A stretch of DNA of 64,000 nt from an uncultured Methanoregula sp. (GCF_963678795.1 NZ_OY787453.1:806001-870000), one strand, 5' to 3'; shown: positions 1-8,952, counted from the first letter of the stretch. Notes: generated from the letters alone by a model not told the origin. Program-made: numbers and translations.

Positions 1-76
1 ACGGCCCTCTCCCCATCCGGCCCCGGGTCCGCCCAACCGCCTCAAGCCCGACAGCGAACATAATGCCATATAAAAT

Positions 77-895
77 TCACTCCCCGGCAACCTTCTCCGC
101 AACAACCCGGCGCTTTGCATCCAGGGCCAGGAGAACCTCATCCATCACATCCGGGAGCCGGGTCTCGAGTACTTTTACGCCCTCCTCCGTGCTGCCGCCT
201 TTCGTTGCCACTCTCCCGATGACATTGTCGAACGTTTCCTGTCCGCCCTCAAGGATCCGTGCAGTCCCGACCATCGTCTCCTTCACAAGGTATTCCGCGA
301 GTTTCGGGGGGATGGTGCCGGTCCGGGAAGCGGCCCCGGCAAACTCCCGCATCATCGCCACGATCAGGGCCGGGCCGCAGCTGGTCAGGTTCGTATAGAG
401 ATCAAAATCCTGCTCATCGATCTCCACGGCTGTACTTATGGCATTCAGAAGACCGAGCACGAGATTTTTATCTCCCGGTGTTACGCCGTGGCCCCACGCC
501 ACCAGCGAGATCCCGGCATTCTCTTCAGCCGTCACGCTCGGGATGACCCGGACACCGTGGACATTCTCCCCGGCCCAGTCCCGGAGGTTTTCAAGGCTGA
601 CACACCCTGCAATAGAGACAAGCAGGGCATCGGGTTTCAGCACGTCCCGGACCTCATCGAGAACACCCCGGACCTCAAGCGGTTTTACACAGATAAAAAG
701 AACATCGGCGTTTCCCGCTACAGAGCGGTTGGATGCTTCCGCAGTGATGCCGGTCGTTCCGGCAAGTGCCCGTGCCGATATCCCGGACTTTGAACTGGCG
801 GAGATCCCGCCCGGTGTAACAAGACCACTCCCGATAATTTTCCGGATCAGCATACTCCCCATCGAACCGGTGCCAATGAACCCGTACTGTGTCAT
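77..895 (-). CDS. proC: pyrroline-5-carboxylate reductase family protein (ProC-like)
   Basis: A 272-residue protein of the ProC family, which reduces 1-pyrroline-5-carboxylate to proline with NAD(P)H in the cytoplasm. The N-terminal Rossmann dinucleotide site GTGSMG lies at residues 8-13, and the C-terminal dimerisation helices carry a TSCGPA block and an ATKGGSTEEG block matching the family's GSGPA and T.GGTTE motifs. Length is normal for the family. The usual PNTP loop is replaced by PSVTAEENAG, so it is a diverged member and the substrate is less certain than the fold. It stands alone on the minus strand, with a roughly 200-base gap to the next expressed feature. Confidence 0.8.
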   Translation of the reverse strand: MTQYGFIGTGSMGSMLIRKIIGSGLVTPGGISASSKSGISARALAGTTGITAEASNRSVAGNADVLFICVKPLEVRGVLDEVRDVLKPDALLVSIAGCVSLENLRDWAGENVHGVRVIPSVTAEENAGISLVAWGHGVTPGDKNLVLGLLNAISTAVEIDEQDFDLYTNLTSCGPALIVAMMREFAGAASRTGTIPPKLAEYLVKETMVGTARILEGGQETFDNVIGRVATKGGSTEEGVKVLETRLPDVMDEVLLALDAKRRVVAEKVAGE

Positions 896-1040
896 GATAT
901 CTCATTTACATGGTAACCGGATAGTAAAAAGGAAAGGGGGGTTGTGGTCCGCCAATCAAAAAAGAGTCCGGGTCAACCCAATCACCACAAGCCCCACAAG
1001 CCTCACCCCGCCACGCCGCATGCAGCCAATAATTAACTCC

Positions 1041-1087
1041 ATTGGTTACAAACTAACCAATAGTTATAATTTAACCAAGAGTTATAG
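1041..1087 (+). promoter_or_regulatory. palindromic operator with direct repeats and TATA-like box upstream of the EFR1-type gene
   Basis: ATTGGTTA at 1041-1048 and TAACCAAT at 1054-1061 form a perfect 8-bp inverted repeat with a 5-base spacer. It is followed by a direct repeat, AACCAATAGTTATAA (1056-1070) and AACCAAGAGTTATAG (1073-1087), 17 bases apart. The GTTATAAT stretch inside it resembles an archaeal TATA box, so a protein bound here would block TBP/TFB. The TetR gene at 2141 is one candidate regulator; a MarR-type protein elsewhere is another. Confidence 0.6.
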
Positions 1088-1103
1088 TTGTGGTGTGAGT
1101 CCT

Positions 1104-1199
1104 ATGGGTAACCGGATCATTCATGAGATCAACAAAGGCGAATCGAATCAGGGTTATTATCCGGAGAATGTCAACAGCGTTAAGGAGAAGATCAGATGA
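1104..1199 (+). CDS. possible 31-residue leader peptide coupled to the EFR1-type gene
   Basis: A short open frame starts with ATG at 1104 behind GGTGTGAG, a good Shine-Dalgarno match, and its TGA overlaps the ATG of the next gene in an ATGA quartet. That geometry is typical of translational coupling. The peptide is charged (many Lys, Glu and Asn), has no membrane segment and I recognise no family. It may be the remnant of a longer gene, since the reading frame is open further upstream. Confidence 0.35.
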   Translation: MGNRIIHEINKGESNQGYYPENVNSVKEKIR

Positions 1200-2020
1200 A
1201 AATATCATCATTAAAACTGGTTTATTTTTCCCCGACAGGGACAACAAAGTCGGTTGTTCTTGAAATTGCTCGCGGCATACATCCCGGCACCGTGGAAGAG
1301 CTGGATATTACCCGGCCGGCTGCGAGAATACAACCACTCCGGACATCGGATCATGAATTACTCATTGTTGGTGTGCCGGTGTATATGGGGAGAGTGCCGG
1401 CACTTGTAAGCGAATGGCTGCATGCGATACAGGCACAGAATACGCCGGTGGTCTGTGTTGTTGTCTATGGCAATCGCGCGTATGAAGATGCCCTGCTTGA
1501 ACTCAAGGATCTGCTGACCCGGCGTGGATGCAAACCTCTCGCCGGTGCAGCGTTTATCGGGGAACACTCCTTTTCCACTGCCGACACACCAACTGCTCTG
1601 GGTCGTCCTGATGCGGGTGACCTGACCCATGCAAAATTGTTCGGGCAAAAAATTCAAGAAAAACTCCGGTCTCTTTCATCAGCTGACCAGATATCTGAAG
1701 TAAAAATCCCCGGCTGTCATCCATACCGGCAGGAGCCGTGTCATCCTTATCGGAGAGGTACGGTGTTTTGGAATGTTGATTTTATTGCAGTCAGCGATGC
1801 GTGTACCGGGTGCGGGATCTGTGCAGAGGGATGCCCGGTCGGGGCCATCGATCCGGAGAACAGTACGGTAATCGATACGGAACAATGCATCACATGTTGT
1901 GCCTGTATCAAACACTGTCCCAGGCATGCGAGAACGATAAAACCCGGCCTGGTTAAGGACGCTTCGTTGCGTTTGAATACGTTGTACAAAGAGCGGAAGG
2001 AGCCGGAATTCTTTGTATAA
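1196..2020 (+). CDS. EFR1-type flavodoxin-ferredoxin fusion protein
   Basis: A 274-residue cytoplasmic redox protein. Residues 1-160 form a flavodoxin domain; the FMN phosphate loop is visible as SPTGTTKS near the N terminus. Residues about 200-245 carry two [4Fe-4S] clusters, CTGCGICAEGCP and CITCCACIKHCP. Such fusions move electrons between ferredoxin and FMN, and in methanogens they are linked to redox stress or cofactor reduction; the physiological partner is not shown here. GGAG precedes the ATG by about ten bases. Expression is probably controlled by the palindrome at 1041 and possibly by the TetR gene just downstream. Confidence 0.85.
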   Translation: MKISSLKLVYFSPTGTTKSVVLEIARGIHPGTVEELDITRPAARIQPLRTSDHELLIVGVPVYMGRVPALVSEWLHAIQAQNTPVVCVVVYGNRAYEDALLELKDLLTRRGCKPLAGAAFIGEHSFSTADTPTALGRPDAGDLTHAKLFGQKIQEKLRSLSSADQISEVKIPGCHPYRQEPCHPYRRGTVFWNVDFIAVSDACTGCGICAEGCPVGAIDPENSTVIDTEQCITCCACIKHCPRHARTIKPGLVKDASLRLNTLYKERKEPEFFV

Positions 2021-2140
2021 TTCTGTCACACGCGAAGATGCGAAATATATGAGAGAAAACCGGGCTGTGCAGGCCAAATCCTTTAATCCCTGCAACTCCC
2101 GGTTATTGTACAAACGCGGGTTATCAACGGGGGCATCTGA

Positions 2141-2896
2141 ATGGGAATAAACGAGCGGAAGCAACGGGAGAAGGAGCAGCGGAAGAAAGAGATCCTCGAT
2201 GCAGCCGAGCGCCTCTTCTTCTCCCGGGGGTATGAGGATGTCTCCATGGATGAAATTGCCCGCGAGGTCGAGCTGAACAAGGCCACACTCTATCTGTATT
2301 TTAAAAATAAGGAGGCACTCTTCGCTGCCATCGTGCTCCGTGGTGTCCGGATCCTGCAGGAAAAATATGAGGAGTGTATGAATACCCGTGTCCCGGGCAT
2401 TGTCAAAGTAGGCCTGATGGGCCAGGCCTATTACCGGTTTTCGCAGGAACATCCGGATTACCAGCGACTGATCCACTTTTACGGGACTGAACGTTTTTCC
2501 AAAGATAACCCGTGTACCGCAGAGATCGGAAAAGGGTATGGCACCTGCCGGATGATCCTGCGGGATGCTGTCCAGGAGGGCATCGATGACGGCACGATCC
2601 GGGCCGATCTCGACCCGTTCCTGATCTCGATGTACCTGATGATCTCCTTCATGGGCATCCTGTCCATGGAGGATAAATGGAAACGGGTGATCGAGGCAGA
2701 AGGGTTCAGTTACGAGCAATACTCGGGGGAATTCTTCCGGTTCATTTCTCCTGCAGTCTCAACGGGCGGAGCTTCACCCATCTTCTCCGGTGAAGGTACA
2801 GCGAATCTGTCGTCCACGCTTTTTATCTCCATGGATCCGGTCATTACCGGGCATCCGGAACAAAAACCAGCTGCCGGAAAATCGCGAAAAAAGTGA
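2141..2896 (+). CDS. TetR/AcrR family transcriptional regulator
   Basis: A 251-residue protein with a charged N terminus followed by a classic TetR helix-turn-helix (residues about 16-62), including AAERLFFSRGYEDVSMDEIA and the KATLYLYFKNKEAL recognition segment. The rest is the helical ligand-binding and dimerisation domain. The C-terminal tail of some 40 residues (Ser/Pro/Lys-rich) is longer than usual. It lies 120 bases after the EFR1-type gene on the same strand and is a plausible regulator of it. Ligand unknown. Confidence 0.88.
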   Translation: MGINERKQREKEQRKKEILDAAERLFFSRGYEDVSMDEIAREVELNKATLYLYFKNKEALFAAIVLRGVRILQEKYEECMNTRVPGIVKVGLMGQAYYRFSQEHPDYQRLIHFYGTERFSKDNPCTAEIGKGYGTCRMILRDAVQEGIDDGTIRADLDPFLISMYLMISFMGILSMEDKWKRVIEAEGFSYEQYSGEFFRFISPAVSTGGASPIFSGEGTANLSSTLFISMDPVITGHPEQKPAAGKSRKK

Positions 2897-3250
2897 GATT
2901 GTTCCCGGATCCTGGTGGGGGGTCGGCTATATTGCTGAGATCGATCCGGAAAACAGGGTTTTCCTTCATGTATCGTGCCTGATGTACTGCCGGAAAAACG
3001 GGGGCGCTGGAAGGCCGCTATTTTGCAGGTTGAAGTGGGGTTATAATTGCCCCTTTTTAAAAATACTCCATAAATGCCGTTTTCTCCGTGGGCGTGGACA
3101 TCATTTCCACTCCAGCCGGAAGTATGAATCGTGCATTTGGCAAACGAAGCCCGTAAAGGGCTCCGAATAGTACTGGTTTTCCGGGAGATGAATTAATTCG
3201 GGTGGAAGATTTAAGACCTCCCGGATAAATTCCCAGGTACAGGTTATCCC
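2897..3250. other. intergenic stretch, no gene seen
   Basis: 354 bases between the TetR gene and a small secreted protein. No open frame here has a convincing start or a protein-like composition. An AT-rich patch near 3050-3070 (TTTTTAAAAATACTCC) could serve as a T-rich terminator or a distal promoter. Confidence 0.4.
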
Positions 3251-3760
3251 ATGCAAAGAACACCCGTCAGGATCCGATACAACGAACAGGTATGGTATAG
3301 TATCGTGGCCATCATCGCTCTTGTTGCAGCAGGCTGTCTTCTCATAACGCCCGCTGCCGCCACACCCCCGTCAGCCGTGATCTTATCGTATAACGAACAG
3401 GCCTCGGAACTTTCCGTAACGATCAGCCACCCGGTCGCAGATCCCACAACCCATTATATCCGGGAGGTTGTGATAACGGTCAATGGAAAAACAATAAAGG
3501 ATACCCCGTACACCAGCCAGCCGTCAGCAGATACCTTCACCTACACGTATCCCCTCCAGACAAAACCGGGTGATGATATCGAAGTAACGGCAAATTGTAA
3601 TCTTGCAGGTTCCAAAAGCAGCCATCTGTACCTTACAACGACCACTGCACCGGCAGCCGCCGTTCCAGGAACCACCATTCCTCCCACGCAAAAAGCCGCT
3701 GCAGGACTGGTACCCGTTCTTGGTGCAGTCGCCATCTTCCTGGCAGGAAAAAAGGAATGA
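3251..3760 (+). CDS. small secreted or membrane-anchored protein, unknown function
   Basis: 169 residues. A hydrophobic N-terminal segment (about 15-37, ending AAAT) looks like a signal peptide. The middle is beta-rich with SHPVADPTTHYIREVVI, then a Thr/Ala/Pro-rich linker, and the C terminus is a short hydrophobic helix followed by GKKE. This suggests an outward-facing Ig-like domain on a membrane tether. The HP...HYI pattern is reminiscent of the superoxide-reductase Ig fold, but the metal-binding Cys is not evident, so I do not assign that function. Confidence 0.65.
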   Translation: MQRTPVRIRYNEQVWYSIVAIIALVAAGCLLITPAAATPPSAVILSYNEQASELSVTISHPVADPTTHYIREVVITVNGKTIKDTPYTSQPSADTFTYTYPLQTKPGDDIEVTANCNLAGSKSSHLYLTTTTAPAAAVPGTTIPPTQKAAAGLVPVLGAVAIFLAGKKE

Positions 3761-3767
3761 TCGGGAT

Positions 3768-5015
3768 TTACCGGTTCCCGTCGCCCCTGCGTTCACTGTA
3801 GGGGATATCGGCACTCTTTCCCCGTTCAAGTTTCTTCCGGTCCTGGCGTGCATTCTCAAAACGCTCTTCAAGAGGGATCTCGACACTTTTTCCCATAGAG
3901 AGCTTCTCCCGTTCACCACGCGAACTCCCGAACCGTTCCTCAAAGGGGATCTCAACACTCTTCCCTTTTGAAAGAGGCTCCCGGTCCTGACGCGAACTCC
4001 CGAACCGTTCTTCAAGAGGGATCTCAACACTCTTCCCTTTTGATAACTCGCCCCGCTCACCGCGTGCACGCTCGAACCGCTCCTGGAGCGCAATCTCATC
4101 GCTTCTCACACTTGTATAACGATCCTGGACATCCCGGTCGCGCTGCTGCCGGCGTTCCTCAATAGGGATGCTGTCACTCCGCCGGGACGCAGGGCCCCTG
4201 GGTGCAGCCTGTGCCGGCGAATCTGCATCAGGAATGAAATCGATACCGGATTCCGCCTTGCCGCCCCGGGAAATCCGGGCCGGCCGTTCGTCCCGTTGCA
4301 GTGCCGGCATACGCGGGACCGGTTCCTGTCCCCGTACTTCCCCCGGATCTGCGGAAGCATGCCGGGAACCCGTGTAGGCATACCTGCTGTGGGGGACGGG
4401 GGATGATGCATCTCCGCCGCGCCGGATCTCAGCCGCAGCTCTTTCTATCGTATCAGCCACTTCCTGGGGATGCCATTCGGTGAATACCAGGAACTGGAGA
4501 AACGATTCCGGTTCGCGGAACACTGCTGCATCAATACCTTCAAAGACGATCGTCCGATCAATATCCCCGAACCAGCCCCCGACCCGCTCCACGATGGTAT
4601 CATTACCGGGCTCAAAAATATAGACACGCTCTATCTCCCCGTTTCTCCCCCACCCGGTTTCCGATACGCCGTTATCCTCGAACGTGAACATTTTCCCGAC
4701 TGCGCCGTAATCGCCGCCTTCCCGGACGGCGATCCGGGAAGCCCCCTGCTCGAACCGGAAGGTCCGGGGCCGCTCGCCAAAGGAAAATGTCTCTTCGAGC
4801 ATCCCGTACCGGTCAAAGACAAAACGCCGGAGGATCTTATCCCTGCGGACAGGATCATTCTCTGTCATCATATTGGACGCATGATCGAAGAGATACAGAC
4901 GCCGGAGAGTTTTCCGGTCGTCCAGTACACGTATTCCGCCGCTACCGTACTGGTAGAACCGGGTAATACTTCCATGCCGCGTTCCTGCATGTTCAGTGAT
5001 GACTGCATCTACCAT
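3768..5015 (-). CDS. 415-residue protein with beta-strand repeats and charged 24-residue C-terminal repeats
   Basis: Function unknown. Residues about 15-170 contain recurrent short strands of the type RxFxFD/FEDN/IFEPGND separated by charged turns, suggesting a repeated beta-hairpin sheet. Residues 281-415 are six copies of a roughly 24-residue repeat with the core xEIPLEERF and a basic GKS segment; the middle copies are nearly identical in DNA. There is no signal peptide or membrane helix, so it is probably cytoplasmic. It is divergent from the RDD-family gene that starts at 5176. The repeats look disordered and highly charged. Confidence 0.7.
   Translation of the reverse strand: MVDAVITEHAGTRHGSITRFYQYGSGGIRVLDDRKTLRRLYLFDHASNMMTENDPVRRDKILRRFVFDRYGMLEETFSFGERPRTFRFEQGASRIAVREGGDYGAVGKMFTFEDNGVSETGWGRNGEIERVYIFEPGNDTIVERVGGWFGDIDRTIVFEGIDAAVFREPESFLQFLVFTEWHPQEVADTIERAAAEIRRGGDASSPVPHSRYAYTGSRHASADPGEVRGQEPVPRMPALQRDERPARISRGGKAESGIDFIPDADSPAQAAPRGPASRRSDSIPIEERRQQRDRDVQDRYTSVRSDEIALQERFERARGERGELSKGKSVEIPLEERFGSSRQDREPLSKGKSVEIPFEERFGSSRGEREKLSMGKSVEIPLEERFENARQDRKKLERGKSADIPYSERRGDGNR
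3771..4175 (-). repeat. 72-bp in-frame coding repeats (24-residue units)
   Basis: The 3' third of the gene at 3768-5015 consists of tandem 72-bp units encoding a charged peptide with the core EIPLEERF. Copies 3 and 4 are almost identical at the DNA level, so unit number could change by slippage or recombination without shifting the frame. Confidence 0.75.
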
Positions 5016-5175
5016 AGAAATCCCTATCCGGTCTATGCACCGTTTTTCTTACATTGCTCTTTGTTGGCCAAATAAGTTTGTCAGAACGCGATGGTGTATT
5101 CCGGATCCAATGCAGGACGGTCTCCCGTTCCATGGAGTAACCTTCATTCCCTTTAACGGTAAATACAATGCACAC

Positions 5176-5700
5176 ATGTCAGATGAACCTCAGATAACCG
5201 AGCCGGTATGTATCAGCCCGGTCCCACCGGAAAAGACACTCTACCTGGCAAAATGGTCCTCGCGGTTCTGGGCCTGGCTCATTGATATCATCCTCATCAC
5301 GCTCTTTCTGAATATCGTTCACGGTCTTCTTGAACCGATCTGGGTTCTGCCATTCTACTGGGATATTCCCCACTGGGATCCGTTCGCACTGGGATTCCAG
5401 ACTATCTTCTTCTTCCTGTACTGGACTATCATGGAAGGGTTCAGGGGACAGTCAATCGGCAAGATGGTGATGAACCTGAAAGTGGTCAACAGGGATGGTA
5501 CAAAAATCCACTACGGGAAAGCAGCCATTGAAAGTCTCGGGAAGACATTTGTTCCCATTCTCGTCCTTGACTGCCTGATCGGCTGGCTTGGTATGCCGAA
5601 TACGAAGCTCAGGGTTTTTAACCGGATATCCAATACCATTGTCATCAAGACCGACTACAAGGAGCCTTCAGGCATCCAGTATGTCAAGGAAAAAGAGTGA
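5176..5700 (+). CDS. RDD family membrane protein
   Basis: 174 residues from the ATG at 5176. An upstream in-frame extension exists, but it overlaps the divergent gene and looks non-coding. The protein has the RDD signature: SSRFWAWLIDIILI opens the first membrane helix, a second helix lies near LGFQTIFFFLYWTIMEG, and then GQSIGKMVMNLKVVN. The family consists of small polytopic membrane proteins with proposed transport roles and no settled activity. The gene stands alone, followed 57 bases later by the HEAT-repeat gene. Confidence 0.8.
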   Translation: MSDEPQITEPVCISPVPPEKTLYLAKWSSRFWAWLIDIILITLFLNIVHGLLEPIWVLPFYWDIPHWDPFALGFQTIFFFLYWTIMEGFRGQSIGKMVMNLKVVNRDGTKIHYGKAAIESLGKTFVPILVLDCLIGWLGMPNTKLRVFNRISNTIVIKTDYKEPSGIQYVKEKE

Positions 5701-5757
5701 TTTTCGGTTATACCCGCATTACATACTCTTTTTTAAGAAAACCGCTCCCGATATAGT

Positions 5758-6120
5758 ATGGAAGGACTCCCGGATTTTTCTTCCGGAAACGGAAAGGACG
5801 ATCCTGAAAACATACGCCACGATGAAAGACTGGCACATTTTATTGGGCTACTTCTTGATGATGATGAGATGAACCGCTGGAAAGCAGCGGAGGCTCTGGG
5901 ACGAATCGGGAATCCCGCAGCTGTTGCACCACTCATCGACACTCTCTGGGATGACGATGCCCGGGTGAGGCTCAAGGCCGCCTGGGCACTGGGGCGGATC
6001 GGGGAACCGGATGCACTCCGGCCTCTCCAGCGACTCTACCGTATGGAAAGCGAGGATGCGCAGGAGATCATACAAGAAGCACTCGAATCGATCAAGAGTT
6101 CCCTGCGGTCATCCCGATGA
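5758..6120 (+). CDS. HEAT-repeat (PBS-lyase-type) protein
   Basis: 120 residues. The second half holds two clear HEAT-like helical repeats, WKAAEALGRIGNPAAVAPLI and LKAAWALGRIGEPDALRPLQ, spaced 31 residues apart, plus a degenerate third. Such short HEAT proteins are protein-interaction scaffolds and some accompany phycobilin-lyase-like or redox enzymes, but no catalytic site is present. The ATG at 5758 follows a TATA-like AT stretch with little leader. Confidence 0.75.
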   Translation: MEGLPDFSSGNGKDDPENIRHDERLAHFIGLLLDDDEMNRWKAAEALGRIGNPAAVAPLIDTLWDDDARVRLKAAWALGRIGEPDALRPLQRLYRMESEDAQEIIQEALESIKSSLRSSR

Positions 6121-6220
6121 CAATAGTATTCACGGGAAGGGGTGTATCGGCGGGACATATGACCGGGATGAGGGCAGGTTTATCGCATTCCTTTTCCAAT
6201 AACAACATGGGAGCATCAGG

Positions 6221-6784
6221 ATGGGCGAGATCGACTCACTCTATAAAAAAGAGGGCAACACAATTCTGATCGAGATAAAATTATCGTCGATCGTCCAGAT
6301 GTTCAATACGTTCGATCCCGCTCCATTCCACGAGAAGGAACTCGATTCGGAGGCTGAAAAGTACATTGTAAATATTGTCAATGATTTTCCGGCAAAAACC
6401 CAGTTCAAGATTATTTTTTACCTGCCAGCGGAACTCACCGCCAGTGAAGAGGCCAAAAAGATCGCCCCCGCTATCCACAACCATTTCCGGTACAAGATGC
6501 TCGTTGCGGACCAGAAGTTTCGTTCCCGGTTCCGGTATGGCAGGACTGCCATGCTGATAGGTCTCGGGTTTCTCGCAATCGCCCTCTTTGTCCGGTTTCT
6601 GATCTCCTCGTACAGCAGCCAGTTGATCGCCCAGCTGCTTGCCGACACCATGCTGATCATCGGGTGGGCAGCCATGTGGGAACCCGTGACAATATTGCTC
6701 TACGAGCTCTGGCCGGTTATCCAGTTGAAAAAGACCTACGAGAGGATCAGCAACATGGCACTTGAGATCCGTCCGTCTAAATAA
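6221..6784 (+). CDS. two-helix membrane protein, unknown function
   Basis: 187 residues. Residues 1-105 are soluble, mixed alpha/beta, with several acidic positions (DPAPFHEKELDSEAEKYI). Two hydrophobic helices follow (about 108-130 and 138-160), and the protein ends in a basic amphipathic tail. It is predicted to be anchored with both termini on the same face of the membrane. I do not recognise a family. The gene lies tail to tail with the deacetylase-family gene, 9 bases apart. Confidence 0.7.
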   Translation: MGEIDSLYKKEGNTILIEIKLSSIVQMFNTFDPAPFHEKELDSEAEKYIVNIVNDFPAKTQFKIIFYLPAELTASEEAKKIAPAIHNHFRYKMLVADQKFRSRFRYGRTAMLIGLGFLAIALFVRFLISSYSSQLIAQLLADTMLIIGWAAMWEPVTILLYELWPVIQLKKTYERISNMALEIRPSK

Positions 6785-6793
6785 TAGATCTGA

Positions 6794-7786
6794 TCAGGTG
6801 AGACGATGCAGGTCCTTAAGGCAGGATATGATATCCCGGGTGTGAACGGACGGTTCCGTATCGGGTGGCAGATCGCAATCGGCCATAAGAGCTGAAAAAA
6901 TACCCGAGACTGCTGCCCCGTGGGAGGGCCCGTACCCCCCTTCCAGCGCCAGTGCAAGCGGGCATTCCACAGCAGATTTCACCATGCCGGTCAGGACACG
7001 GAGATCTTCCGGCAGAAGATTCATGCCGCCGAGCGGATCATCCCGGAGAATATCCTGGCCGGCAGACACGATCAGGACATCCGGCCGGAAACGTACGAGC
7101 GCGGGAAGAAAAATTTCCCGGAATACTGCTGAATAATCTGCAATCGTTGAGCCTGCCATAAGCGGTGCATTGATCGTGTAGCCTTCTCCGTCACCGATTC
7201 CCGTCTCTCCAACACGGCCTGAATAGGGAAAAAAATATTCCTGGTGCACGGAACAGAACAGAACCCGGTCCGTTCCATAGAATGCATGCTGGGTGCCGTT
7301 CCCGTGGTGGACATCCCAGTCCACTACGGCAACCCGCGGAACATGCATCAGGGCATATGCCGCAGCAACCGCGACATTATTGAACAGACAGAACCCCATG
7401 GCACGGTTGTATTCGGCATGGTGTCCCGGCGGGCGCACCAGGGCAAAACAATGCACTCCGGAACGTGACTGATCTACTGCTGCAATAACTGCCCCTGCTG
7501 CATTCAGGGCGATATCGTAAGAATCCGGTGTGATGTAGGTGTCTGCATCGATGTAGCCGGGGCCGCGAAGGTCCCTGCATCGCTGCCTGAGCCATTCAAC
7601 ATAATGGGGGTCATGTACCCGGAGAATGTCTTCCGGGGATGCAGGTTCTGCAGTATGGGAGGGAACATCCGGGGGAATTCCCGAACAGACCTGGGCCAGA
7701 CGGGAGGCACACTCGGGATGTCCGGGGTTGTCATGTCTTTTGCCGGAAGGATCCAGAATCGCACAGCAGCGTCCTTTTTGGCCCAT
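6794..7786 (-). CDS. histone deacetylase family protein (AcuC/HdaH-like)
   Basis: 330 residues. It is a Zn-dependent amidohydrolase of the class I/II deacetylase superfamily, which removes acetyl groups from lysine side chains or polyamines. Visible motifs are PGHHAEYNRAMGFCLFNN (catalytic His pair and charge relay), VDWDVHHGNGTQ (metal-binding Asp and His), and SAGQDILRDDPLGG (second metal Asp). All expected metal ligands seem present. A histone gene sits 5 kb away, but archaeal members may act on acetylpolyamines or other proteins. It lies 192 bases downstream of amzA on the same strand. Confidence 0.88.
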   Translation of the reverse strand: MGQKGRCCAILDPSGKRHDNPGHPECASRLAQVCSGIPPDVPSHTAEPASPEDILRVHDPHYVEWLRQRCRDLRGPGYIDADTYITPDSYDIALNAAGAVIAAVDQSRSGVHCFALVRPPGHHAEYNRAMGFCLFNNVAVAAAYALMHVPRVAVVDWDVHHGNGTQHAFYGTDRVLFCSVHQEYFFPYSGRVGETGIGDGEGYTINAPLMAGSTIADYSAVFREIFLPALVRFRPDVLIVSAGQDILRDDPLGGMNLLPEDLRVLTGMVKSAVECPLALALEGGYGPSHGAAVSGIFSALMADCDLPPDTEPSVHTRDIISCLKDLHRLT

Positions 7787-7978
7787 GCCACACTTCCCGT
7801 ACGTTATCCGAGGGGATACGGGACTGTTGCAGGTTTCAGCATATCCGTTTTGCGCTCATGGGATGATACAACGGCGAACAGGAAACGGGTTAAAAAAATA
7901 ATCCGGAGCATGAACCGGATTTTGAAGCTCCCGGGAGCGACGGATTGTTTCTATGAGGCGCTCTAAAAACAAAAACCG

Positions 7979-8518
7979 TTATTCCCCGGCAAGATGTTCT
8001 GCCAGGCTGGCAGAACAGGCCGGGCAGAGCATCTTTTTCTTCCGGTCCAGTTCGTCAAGCGTGTCCGGTCTGAACATGATACATTCGCCGTTCTCGCAAT
8101 GATCGAGTCCCAGCAGGTGCCCGACTTCGTGCGCACCTTCCTTGGTTATCCTGTCAATCAGGTCGTCGTCATCCGCAGGTCGCCCGTAATATTCATTACC
8201 CAGGCGGGCAGTCGAGACAACCGCTGCACCAACAACCTGGCGGGCAAGGCCAAAAACAAAACTGTTGCCATTCCTGAAAAGATCCTGGTTGACGACAAGG
8301 AGCACCGGATCGCTTATCCCGTGCCGGTGTTTATAGGTCTGGACACTGTCAAGGAGTGCCTGTGCATCGATCTGCCTGCGACCAACCACATATCCCATCA
8401 TGCGGACGTGGTTCTCTGAAACCGATGACGGGACACCGAGCACTGCAGAGATCTTACGGGCAACCGGCATCTGGAGACCCTCGGGGGACCCCGAATCCCA
8501 AAAGATATGGATATGCAT
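7979..8518 (-). CDS. amzA: archaemetzincin metalloprotease
   Basis: 179 residues. The extended zinc site HEVGHLLGLDH is followed by the family-specific structural zinc cysteines (C in HCENGECIM, then CPAC about 20 residues later), as in the archaemetzincin family of putative Zn proteases. Length and the compact N-terminal half fit the family. Its start codon at 8518 is only 17 bases from that of the divergent UPF0146 gene, so the two promoters must overlap or lie inside each other's coding sequence. Natural substrates are not established. Confidence 0.92.
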   Translation of the reverse strand: MHIHIFWDSGSPEGLQMPVARKISAVLGVPSSVSENHVRMMGYVVGRRQIDAQALLDSVQTYKHRHGISDPVLLVVNQDLFRNGNSFVFGLARQVVGAAVVSTARLGNEYYGRPADDDDLIDRITKEGAHEVGHLLGLDHCENGECIMFRPDTLDELDRKKKMLCPACSASLAEHLAGE

Positions 8519-8535
8519 CGCTATATTCTGTTGGA

Positions 8536-8952
8536 ATGGGCTCCTATAAACATATTGAGAATTCCATCGGCGAGTATATAGCCAGCCGTTACACCCGCGC
8601 CATTGAAGTGGGTATCGGGCATAATACCACGGCGGCAGAGATTCTCAACAGCGCAGGAATACTTTCCCGCGCCACCGATATTAAAACAATTCCCGACAGC
8701 CCGATCCCGGTTACGGTTGATGACGTGTTCGATCCTGCATTCTCCCTTTACGAGCGGGCAGATGTCATCTACGCGATCCGCCCGGCGATCGAGATGATCC
8801 CGCCCCTTATCTCCCTTGCAAGGAGAGCCGGCTCCGATCTTATCGTGTACCACCTGGGGTTCGAAACCTATGGGGACGGGGGAGAGAAAATAGACTGCGG
8901 GGTTATGCTCCACCGGTATGTGACGCGATCAGAACCCGTCAAAAAGGGTTGA
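8536..8952 (+). CDS. UPF0146 family protein
   Basis: 138 residues from the ATG at 8536; upstream in-frame extension would read through amzA and is rejected. The sequence has the shape of a small Rossmann-like, methyltransferase-related fold ([16 protein letters not shown] near the N terminus, then alternating strand and helix, [15 protein letters not shown]). This matches the archaeal UPF0146 family, which has no experimentally settled function. Its last 24 bases overlap the 3' end of rfcL on the other strand. Confidence 0.8.
   Translation: MGSYKHIENSIGEYIASRYTRAIEVGIGHNTTAAEILNSAGILSRATDIKTIPDSPIPVTVDDVFDPAFSLYERADVIYAIRPAIEMIPPLISLARRAGSDLIVYHLGFETYGDGGEKIDCGVMLHRYVTRSEPVKKG

Noticed and set aside
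438..1199. 253-codon plus-strand frame opposite proC
   Set aside because: Its main part is the mirror of proC codons; only the last 31 codons have a ribosome binding site and are listed separately.
1679..2719. 346-codon minus-strand frame over the flavodoxin-ferredoxin and TetR genes
   Set aside because: Shadow of two real genes; composition not protein-like.
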